Source: Macrobrachium rosenbergii (Eukaryota; Arthropoda; Malacostraca; Decapoda; Palaemonidae). From it: 64,000 nt of DNA. Shown here piece after piece: positions 26,801 to 35,694 of this stretch. The notes beneath the pieces were generated by a model. The model was not told where the DNA came from, searched no databases, and saw only the letters and a program-made list of their open reading frames with translations. Every line of letters begins with the position of its first letter. Position 1 is the first letter of the stretch. The position numbers and the translations under genes are program-made. Location of the stretch: the NCBI RefSeq assembly GCF_040412425.1, contig NC_089749.1, forward strand, positions 16,223,662 to 16,287,661, read 5' to 3'.

Positions 26801-29800
26801 AAGCAAAACAAAAATAATTCTTATAAATGCAACCCTTTAGCAACTGCAAAATTAGTATAAAAGATTCTTATCACACAATACAAATCACATATATTCAAGA
26901 ATATAATGAAAAACCTAACCTGGATAGAATGACGTACAGCAATAACTTACCTAAGAAAAGAATTCTTGGAATGTATCCACCATCAGGTTTATACTTCTCA
27001 TCATCTGGTTCATCATTGTCCAATGTGTTAACCATAACAAAATGCTTACTGAGCTCAAGAGCCTTCTCTGAAGCTGCAAACTTAGGCTTGAATGCTGGAA
27101 TAGTTTAAAGAAACTAGTATTTTTTTTATAAACTACAAAGGCTTAAGATGTTAAAACATATACAATACAACTACCCTTGAAACTGAATACCAACAAAATA
27201 CCGTTAAATTCTGTAACTACTGTACAACATTCCTGCCTTAAGGGTACCGAGTCAAATAAGTGAAAAACAGTGAATTCACAAAAAATAAAGCTAAGACCTA
27301 CAAAAAGCACTTACAAAGCATTTCTGTGCTGCTTTTAAGAAGTTTTAACGCTCAAAAGACATATAAGAAATATTCTTTCGGAATCAGCAATACTGAGTGA
27401 GTAAATACCACCCATTCAAAGGATGGAACAGAATTTCTAAGTCTGTTTTGTATAATTTCCTGTATAAGTACATACAGTGCATAGAGATGATAGCATTAAC
27501 ATTACAGCACAGGCTTCAGATCTTTTGGAATACCAAAAGCAAAATTTCTCAAAGCAGTAGTTTCCTTTTTCTAATGGTGGTACTTATGATTTAAGTAACC
27601 AGGGAAAGATTCCCTGCTTGCCTATCTTCCACACACTATGTACAGAGAACTTCTGCTATTGCTTTAGGTGCTTTTAGAGTTTGTGTGCATTATTTCATTC
27701 ACAATGTTAGCATCCATATTTTGTTTAAGTGTCACACTATCTAATACCATTCTTTTTAGTACAATATAACTGAAAGTCTCTCTATCAGTGCCATGTATAT
27801 CTATGCTCATGAATTTAACAAAAGCTGCCATATACAATGCTACTATATAGTGCCATGATATTTTGTCTTAATTATTCTATCTAGTGATTTATCAATCACT
27901 GATTATTTATCTATTGCCAGTTAATCCATTTAGTGTATGTATTTATTAATCTTCTGACATTTTTTCATATACAGATGCAAAAGGTTCTCAAAATCTTTGG
28001 TTAACAAGTTTTTTTCAAAAACCTCCTTTTTCCTTGTTCCATAAGATTGTGTACACATTATGAATGATAATAATAATAATTTTTACATAAACTCTTATCT
28101 TTTGGGTCTAGATGTGAAACGAGTTCTCTCCATTCTCTTCTACTGAAGATTTTGCCTGAACTCCCATCAGGTCCAAGGCCTTCATCTATACCCATTTACC
28201 ATGATTTCTTGAGCCTCCCTGCAGGGCACTGTCCTGCTACTGCCATATCAAGTCTAACCACAAAAAAGTACTGTATGTATGTTTCTACTGTAAATGCACT
28301 AACATGATGCAAGTACTTGCCCTAGGAGAATCCAATAAGTAGTTGAGCCATCTGGCATTCAACTACCTGAAATGGTTATCTCATTTTCCTAAATACTACA
28401 TTGAAAAATTATTAAAAAACACTACATTATCTCTTGTTGCTTCCAAACATAAATGGAAAAGACAAAATGACTTGACTGAAAAGGGGAATAGCAGTACCTT
28501 GCTGTGAAGAAGAAGAGTAATAAAAGGATAAGAGCCCAATGTTAAATGAAAAATGTAGGAACTAACACAAAATTAGTAACCTATACTTTGATCTCACCTT
28601 TGCAAGCTCCACACCAGGACTTGTGAATGATAAGCATCAATGGCTTATCAGTTTCCTTTGAGAGCTTTAATCCATCATCAAGTGAATGCCATTCATAATC
28701 CTTGCCCAATCCTGAAATATAAATACAGGTTTTAATTGGTCCTTTGAGAGATTAGTCACACACCCTAAGCTGAAAAGTGTGTATGAAAATTTAAAAAACA
28801 ACCTATTATATAAACCCATGTCAATCAGCCTTTACTCTGTGTGAAATGGACCTAATCACACTGACTTTAAGAGCTGAAAGAAGGAAGTCCCACCACACAT
28901 GCCCAACTCACTCCAATGACTGAAGGCCAATGCTTCTTATTTCTCTGTGATCCCTACAGTCAGATGTGTGCTGTGATTCCCAGGATTTTCTCAGCTTTTC
29001 CAAGCAATTCTGCTGTGTCTCCATTCTTGTGTGCCTTTTCACATTCAGCCATATTTTGGCTTGGTTTACTTGTCAATATATTTATCCTCCACAGATTTGT
29101 TATAAGTGTTTATTGAGGTTTTTTGTGCCTCTGCATTTAACTGACAACTGCTCATCCATTCATAAGTTTTTTCCTTTCGATCCAGTCTGTGTCTTTTACT
29201 TGGACATCTTTTTTTTTGCAGGGCTTTACCGACTGTGTCGAGTAATTTTTGCCCCTGTTTAGCCATTTCCTTTTGTTACTTCACCAGTAGAAACAGTACA
29301 GTAATGCATCCTTCTAATTCTAGAGGTTTTCACAATAATTTCCCTTGTACTGCATTTATGATTACATGAACTATAGTAAGAATGTTAGGAAATTCTTTTA
29401 TGTATACTGGATTTTGTTTTTGCTCAGTCTACAGCAGTGACTGATGTACACTCCATAATTTGTATTCTTCTCAAGTATACCAACCATCACCTTTCATGTA
29501 AGAGTACGCCTCGGCACGACCTGGAATCAGTCATTACAACACAATAACAAGGTCGTTAATTGGTGGTAGCTGGGTGAGTAAATGAAGAACCCCAATCGGC
29601 TAAAGTCACTGAGCACTTTTTTCTTTGGCATCAGGGATTATGCAGGGCAGTTAAGGTGGGATAATGATAAAAGGCACTGGTTTTTATACCTAAGAAAAAC
29701 ACAAATTACTTTAAATATGTGCTATTTTTCCCTACAGGAATGTAAACCAATCGCCTTTTACTTATGAGACTCACTCCTTAGGTGGGAGGTCATCTCTAAA

Positions 29801-32800
29801 CTGACCAAGCTGAGTCTCTACCTGGAAATGTCAAGTTCTCAGTTATGATAGCGGAACTGAGCCCAATTGAAAAGGTTTGGAACCTTGCACATAAGGGAAA
29901 ATCTCGGAGAATGAAGTCCTTACAAGGGGTGACACAAGTAAAAAAGCAGCCAATAAAACTGAAGGGTTTACATTAAAGCTCTGCCACCCCTTCACCCCTT
30001 TAATAAAAAGGAGGGTGAAGAGAGTTGTATCTTATAAACCAAAGCACTAAAACTGGACGCTTTACTGTGTTGCATCTGAGCCTGTTCCAGTACGTGATTG
30101 GCCTGAGCTGCTGCCTCACCGGGTGAAGGAGGAAGGAAAAGACTAGCCAGTCACTCTTGTCATTAAGCACTAGCCTTATGCCTTGCACGTACCTTCAGCA
30201 AGATGCTTTCCTATCCAAGAGTAAATTGGATGACTACACAACCTCTTGAGCAGTCACTACAGATCCAAGAAAGTATTCAAGGACCTATGTACAACATCCT
30301 TTAAATAAAATGAGGGAAAGGTGGTTCAATATCTCCAGAGATCTGTCCTCATTATTTGAGCTCTGAATGGAATTGTGTGACTGTCCACTTTGCCGAGCAA
30401 GTCATAAGGGTGTGTGATTAGAGCATAAAGCCATAAAGAAAGTATGTGGCAACACCTTCTTGCACTTGCACTTGCTGGCACTAACAAAGTTGCTAACACT
30501 CTAGCGTAAGAGGTTATTTCCTTCTCAGGTAATATCCAATGGCTGCACTGGGCATAAAAGCATCTTGTCCAGATCACCACTGACATCAATAAAAATCTGA
30601 GAGAGAGAGAGAGAGAGACCAAGAAATTCTCATCAGGGACTAATGGATTATGGGGTTTCACCACAAAATCAGGAATGAACAAGAGCGAGAGAAATTTCCA
30701 ACCCTCCATGTGGCACACAAGTTAACAAAAGCTATGCAACTTGCTAAAATGCTTTGTCAAGGCAAAAGCTAGCAGGGAGACAGTCTTGAGTATGAGATCT
30801 TGGTCTGAGGAAGCCTCAGCCCAAAATGAGTCATGTGAGTCCCAAGGGCTCTCACAGAACCTGATTTTTGCTGTGGAGGATGAGAGACATCCCACTCTTC
30901 AGGCCAAAGTTCCCAAGGAGGACAAGACTACTCAAAGCTCCTCATGAGCACAGAGAACTTTATTGAAGCAGAAAACCTCCTACCATGAAGACTAGGAGGA
31001 GCTTGTCTCAAAGGAAGCTGACAAGGAAGTCCACCATCTGCTGAAGAGAAGCTCCACCCAGACAGAGATGCCTACCTGATGCTGATTACAGTATGATGAT
31101 GACTACAGTATCACCAAGGTTTGTAAACTTAGGCACTTAAGTTTCAAATTATTGTACAGGCAGTTCCCAAGTTAAGGCGGAGATCTGTTCCTGAGGCGCA
31201 ACTCAAGTCGAATTCGACTTAAGTCAGATCTTAACTTTAAAAAATTTACAAAAATGAAAAAAAATTATGAAAGCCATACTTTAATCCTGTGGCTGGCTTG
31301 CACACTGGAAGGATGGCGACACTTACTTATTTACATGAAGGAGCTCAAAAACTAATATCCAGCCTAATGGTGCCTTAACTTTGGGAATGCCTTAAGTCGG
31401 AGATGAGTTATTCATGAATATTTTTGAAAAGCATCATAAGATCGGATCTACTTATGTCGAGACCGCCTTACCTCGGGGCCTGCCTGTATACTGCTTTACA
31501 CCAACAAATTTTAATAAGCTGTATACCCCCAAATGATTCCAAATAACCACTATAGCAATATCAACTGCTCTTTGCAGCTAAGCCCTGCCCAATGCTTATG
31601 TCACAACCATTCCTTGAAGTTGATTGGTTGGCAATGGTTTTGAAAAGTTGGTTAATCTGTGGTTCTTTTCATCTACATTAATTTAGCAATGGCTGTTTTA
31701 CCGAACTAAATAAGTTCTGCTGACCATCAAAAGGAAACATTAAATTATCCCCTGAAATAAAATCATAATACACATCTCCCTAAAAATGGTAAAAAAAAAG
31801 AAAAGAAAAAGAAAATATGAATGAAGTCAGGAGTGTACCGCAATACAGCACTGCATTGTTATTTTTCGTAAATGAGGTTCACCTGACCACAGAGGTTGCA
31901 CAGGGAATGTCTGCGTTCAAATCGGTGCACTTGAATCACAGGACAATGATAATTACCATCTAATATTGTCAAGTGTGTTCACCATTTTAAATTTAAACAC
32001 AAAGACTTTCTCAGAGCTATGCAGGCTGGTATTTCACATTGATTTTAGGAAATTTTACTACATTTTGACAGCCATAAAATTGATTTCATTGCAATTCTTT
32101 ACATATTTGGTGGGATGGCAAGCAGTGACTGCACTCTTAAAAAACCAGAATATGCCTATGTTTAACTTAAAGTTATAGTATGATAGGCTATATGAGTCAT
32201 ACTGGATATAATCTGCTGATAATTTTCTTCAAGGACATTATCTCCTTTCGAAATAAATGAGGCTGACCTATAATGTCCTATGTCCTTTTGTCAGTTTACA
32301 CAGCTTATGACGTTCGGATTTTAGGCCTATCTTATATTCAGCCATTTTATTGCGGTTCATGTTGTGATTATTATTTTTTGTGTTGCTGCTGTTATCATGC
32401 TTGTAGTGTTTTCAAAAATTGTTCATATGGTAACCTAACATTGCAGAATAAACATAGACCTATTCATAAAATACTAGTGTAAAGAATTATCTGCCTACTA
32501 TTGTTAATTGAAATTTAGTCATTTGTTTTAAATAAAAGTAATTGAGATCTATATGAATATAGTCTATGCTAGAATATTCTGCTAACAACAGAGACGGAGA
32601 GAGAGAGAGAGAGAGAGAGGACTCCTTGTAGAGAGAGAAATCCTTGACTCTTTTTGTCCAACATGGTAATCTACAAGAATGCCCCCAAAATCAAATGATA
32701 CATGGGCTATTTGCAGACTGGTTTGGATCATCTCATACATAATTTTTTCAGCTATCATTTATTTTCTTCTTATTTTGTTATGTATCTTATGATGCCTTCC

Positions 32801-35167
32801 TACCATAGCCTTCATTTTCATAGAAATGCTACAGCAGCCTTATATTTACTCACCACAGTAACATAATTTGTTATCCTTTTTGTAAATACATTTTCAATAT
32901 CATTCACTGAGAGCAGTTCAATAGTTGTCTGTAAGGCTGAGACAACCCTATGATTGGTCTATGTGAGCCATTGACTACATGCCCACAAATTTTACTTTTA
33001 TTCTCTGTGGTATAAGTGGCGTTACATTTACTATGGCCATCAATGCATGTACACATGTATGTGTATATGTATGTGCTTATACGTGCACATTTCACTGTAT
33101 GCATATGTAATATATATCGTGGGGTCAGAGCTACTACATTAACTACAAGCTACTCTATTTCCAACAGATACATTTAGAAAACTATTTACAATAAGAAACT
33201 GACATGTAGGCCTATGCCTTGTCACTGTCTCAAAATATAAGGATTTGATGAGTAGGCCTATACCCTGTCAGTGCTTCTAAATATAAGAAAATGACATGTA
33301 GGCCTATGCCCTGTCAGTGACTCAAAATATAAGAATGTGACATGTAGGCCTATGCCCTCTCATTGCCTCAAAATATCAGAAAATGAAGTGTAGGCCTATG
33401 CACTGTCATTGTCTCAGAATATAAGAATTTTATGTGTAGGACTATGCCCTGTCATTGTCTCAGAATATAAGAAATTTTATGTGCAGGCCTATGCCCTGTC
33501 ACTGTCTCAAAATATAAGAGTGTGATATGTAGGCCTTATCTCACAATGATATTAACATCTGACATGCAGGATTGCTTATGCAGGCAAACACCAATTAAAA
33601 AAAAAAAGAAAGATGCTCGTGTATTTATGTTGCACATGATAAAAAAAAAGATGCACAGACAGAATGATCCAAGATCTTCATAATGATATTATATAACATA
33701 ATAAATCTTTTATCGGAGATATCAGTTCCCTATTTCACAACTCAAATCTGTGGTGTCATCATTCACGCACGGAGCTCAACTTCACCAGAGTCAAACCCAT
33801 ATTTGTAATCATATACTACTGTTAATTAGTGTGACGTCTTTCCCCTTTCAAGAGCTAGCCAATCATTGGCATGACATGGTCGGGGCTTAGCTGCAAAGAG
33901 CCCTGGCTTTTACTGTAACCTAATACCCTTGATTAATACACTTTAATCTCGACTAACATTATCTTGCTTATCCTGTTAAGGCTTTCCTTAAAATTGACTT
34001 CCTTTGAGCCACTAAAACCTAACATTAACTTAAGCTTTGCTAATTCTCCTGCGACATTATTCTTGATTAAGTACAAATTTTAAAAAACTTCATATGAAAT
34101 TAAGCTTGAACTGTAGCTAGCCTATCAATCCTAACCTAACTTGACCAAAAGCAGTGTGTCCTACCTAACCCTTCTTGGGATAGCTTCAGACCCACTGACC
34201 CAAATGTACTCACCAACAAAAAATGGTCATGGAGATCTTATTATTCTCACGATTAACTATTCAAATACAATAAAAAAATGGTATTTTTTTCTAAGTTGCT
34301 AATACACGATATGAAATTGTAACCTACATTTTTGAAAAGAGCTCTTTATTCTCGTTATTTTGAACCACATAAATACTATGCGCAAACGATAAATAAAATA
34401 ATTAAATTACGTCTTATAAGGTAAGACGATACAAGCGCCCCCTCACCTCTATAGCTAATATGGCAAAATTGTAACTGTAAACACCCCTAGGTTACGTTAG
34501 TTTGGTATTTTTAGGTTCTTTTAGTGGCCTATCATTTCCTAGCCATTTTTGCATGGAAACCCCTAAATGGTTTTCCATGCAAAAATGGCAACTGTATTAT
34601 CGCAAACTTATAAAATTTTACCAAAAAATAACAATAATAGCCTTGGCCTAACTCATGCAATCGAATGCATAAAATGAGTGGTCTACCAATTACGGTAATA
34701 TCCATAATAAGTCATCACGTAAACGTGGCCTCCCTGTGTCTGGCTAGGGTAGTCATTGGTGTGTTTGGTAAACACTGGACTAACCTATGTCAGCTTCAAG
34801 GTAACCGACACTATAAAACGTTCAATTCTACCGTATAAAATCCAGCGTAGTCGCTAAATTAACTCAACCAATATTCAATCATGCATCAAGACTACAAACA
34901 AGGGTCGTCATAGTTTTTGGCGTAACGACTTTCGTTTAGGCTGGGCTAAGTTATATAGGCTAGTGCGTTAGGGGTGGGCTTGCCAAATTAACCTCTCTCG
35001 TTCGGTTATTACGATAAGAAAGCAAATCGGCATTTTTATAGCCATTATCCGTAATATATTTCTTTACATTTAAATCGATATTTACCATTATCTAGGTCAT
35101 CTACACAGTGAGCGTGATAACTTGAAATTAAAAGTACGACTACAGTCAATAAGTGCTGGCGGGACAT
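20734..35167 (-). CDS. Txndc12: TXNDC12/ERp18-like endoplasmic reticulum thioredoxin
   Basis: A complete four-exon gene, read on the minus strand: 35167-35086, 28711-28598, 27094-26951 and 20885-20734. Joined length is 492 nt, 163 residues plus stop. It begins with a signal peptide ([20 protein letters not shown]), then [17 protein letters not shown], then [13 protein letters not shown] with the thioredoxin active site CGAC. It continues with [30 protein letters not shown] including the cis-proline, a Tyr-rich segment, and C-terminal SDEL, an ER-retrieval signal of KDEL type. Human TXNDC12 also has WCGAC and ends EDEL, and is about 172 residues, so size and motifs agree. The expected role is a thiol-disulfide oxidoreductase in the ER lumen. 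All introns are phase 1 and 1.5 to 6.4 kb. Confidence 0.95.
21360..22560. repeat. Dispersed repeat, copy 1
   Basis: The left part (gtaggagtattcctcattgt, agcactttttcttcagtatg, ggttctggtttgtatacat) is a diverged copy of 29500-29710. The middle part (ctccataagacagaccaacc, gtctcagccagaatagtgct) is a close copy of 43075-43240. The end (aggtggtcaggtgcttcaga, cctatcctca) resembles 30308-30355. It is therefore one member of a family with three partial copies in this window. The class of element is not known to me; no coding domain is visible. Confidence 0.7.
25150..25295 (-). pseudogene. Non-LTR reverse transcriptase C-terminal fragment
   Basis: On the minus strand one frame reads [20 protein letters not shown], then [20 protein letters not shown]. 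This is the familiar C-terminal end (R-D-M, A-x-DR-x-x-WR) of endonuclease/RT proteins of non-LTR retrotransposons, probably of RTE or related type. Only about 45 codons remain, so it is a dead 5'-truncated copy inserted in an intron. Family assignment is from memory. Confidence 0.75.
26951..27094 (-). CDS. Txndc12: Txndc12 exon 3 (thioredoxin core)
   Basis: The acceptor (minus strand) is attccag|CATTC and the donor is TTAG|gtaagt; 48 codons. It encodes [39 protein letters not shown] and GYIPRILFL, covering the helix after the active site, the central strand, and the cis-proline loop (YIPR). Confidence 0.96.
   Translation of the reverse strand, partial: HSSLSLQLQRRLLSSVSILLWLTHWTMMNQMMRSINLMVDTFQEFFS
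27095..28597 (-). other. Txndc12: Txndc12 intron 2
   Basis: A 1.5 kb AT-rich intron. A short AAT run at about 28067-28080 is the only repeat seen; no exon or element was recognised. Confidence 0.75.
28598..28711 (-). CDS. Txndc12: Txndc12 exon 2 with the CGAC active site
   Basis: The acceptor (minus strand) is atttcag|GATTG and the donor is AAAG|gtgaga; 38 codons. It encodes [20 protein letters not shown] and [17 protein letters not shown]. The WCGAC redox motif is intact and identical to that of vertebrate TXNDC12 as I recall it. Confidence 0.97.
29460..30740. repeat. Dispersed repeat, copy 2
   Basis: The first 250 bp (gtaagagtacgcctcggcac, gagcacttttttctttggca, aggcactggtttttatacct) is a diverged copy of 21405-21610. 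The stretch around 30308-30355 (ggaaaggtggttcaatatct, gatctgtcctca) resembles 22205-22240. It continues as unrecognised sequence with fragmentary open frames and includes a GA microsatellite. Its right end is approximate. Confidence 0.55.
31157..31486. mobile_element. Pogo/Tc1-mariner-type MITE, 330 bp
   Basis: TA at 31155-31156 and TA at 31487-31488 flank CAGGCAGTTCCC at the left and GGGGCCTGCCTG at the right, an inverted pair with mismatches (CAGGCAG shared). Sub-terminal matches extend inward (ttaaggcgg against ccgcctta). The TA target duplication and CAGGCAGTCCC-like ends are typical of pogo-related MITEs. It has no coding capacity. A perfect 16-bp palindrome AAGTCGAATTCGACTT lies inside at about 31206-31221. 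Confidence 0.8.
33195..33540. repeat. Minisatellite, about 47-bp unit, about 7.5 copies
   Basis: Successive units carry gacatgtaggcctatgccct, gtcattgtctcaaaatataa and variants, with starts near 33203, 33247, 33292, 33338, 33386, 33432, 33481 and 33526. Copies differ by several substitutions and 1-3 bp indels. The unit contains the AGGCCT palindrome. The last unit is cut short. Confidence 0.9.
34542..34589. repeat. Perfect 18-bp hairpin
   Basis: The arms 34542-34559 (gccatttttgcatggaaa) and 34572-34589 are exact reverse complements, separated by a 12-nt loop. The hairpin lies about 500 bp inside the first Txndc12 intron. It could be a transposon relic or a structured RNA; the short stem does not look like a miRNA precursor. 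Confidence 0.8.
35086..35167 (-). CDS. Txndc12: Txndc12 exon 1, signal peptide
   Basis: Read on the minus strand, ATG at 35167-35165 opens [20 protein letters not shown], then CVDDLDN, with donor AATG|gtaaat at 35086. The hydrophobic core LLTVVVLLI followed by small residues fits a cleaved ER signal peptide. The phase-1 join to exon 2 gives [12 protein letters not shown], where the thioredoxin domain starts. Confidence 0.88.
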
Positions 35168-35694
35168 GTTCACAAGACAAGACCTAACAACCTTCTGCCA
35201 CGATGAAACTCACATCAGCTGTGAGCTGTCATAAATAGTTGCCAATTCAAGTTGTCAAGACAAGTTCATCAATATTTTGTTGACAAAAGCTATTTTTTTC
35301 CGGTTAGCAGTCCTTATAAACCTACAAAAATTATAATTTTTAATGTATTTGAAATATAAATAACTAGAATTTCTACCCTCAAGCGCCGTATTAAATAAAA
35401 TCAGTTTTATTTCGACTTGGCATCTTTTATGCTGTGGTTAAACTCGTTTTTAAACCCATTCATTTTAGAATGTAAAATTGCAAGTGTCTGAATAAAGTAA
35501 TATGGAATAATGCATTATTTCCTAGGTTACCATCATAAGAACTATACGCAGTTCAAGTATTAAGTTATGTCTCAACCTAGGTGAGAAGAAAACATTATGT
35601 AAACAAACAACGAAAGTTTGAGATGAGCCTCAAGGTGTGCTCGCGTGGGAAAAACTCGTTTTAGTACCTCTGTGTATAGTTTGAGCCAGTGACA
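35168..35694. promoter_or_regulatory. Divergent promoter region between Txndc12 and the ZXD gene
   Basis: Only 527 bp separate the two start codons, which point away from each other. The interval must hold both 5' UTRs and both promoters unless non-coding first exons lie elsewhere. I see no convincing TATA box at a fixed distance. An in-frame TAG at 35677-35679 closes the ZXD frame upstream of its first ATG. Confidence 0.65.

Larger units (their letters stand above)
20886..26950 (-). other. Txndc12: Txndc12 intron 3 (6.1 kb), repeat-rich
   Basis: A large intron holding the dispersed repeat at about 21360-22560, a reverse transcriptase remnant near 25150-25295, and otherwise no recognised features. 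The stretch 22560-24900 is less AT-rich and has broken open frames, but I could not assign any of them to a protein family. Confidence 0.7.
28712..35085 (-). other. Txndc12: Txndc12 intron 1 (6.4 kb)
   Basis: The intron contains a dispersed repeat (29460-30740), a (GA)n run at 30598-30617, a pogo-like MITE (31157-31486), a (GA)n run at 32593-32618, a roughly 47-bp minisatellite (33195-33540) and a perfect hairpin (34542-34589). I see no coding exon in the remainder. Confidence 0.75.

Noticed and set aside
33195..33540. CRISPR-like array
   Set aside because: Units are about 47 bp, abut each other without distinct spacers, and the DNA is eukaryotic intron sequence; it is a minisatellite.
34542..34589. 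microRNA precursor
   Set aside because: An 18-bp perfect stem with a 12-nt loop is shorter than a normal pre-miRNA hairpin; kept only as a structural observation.
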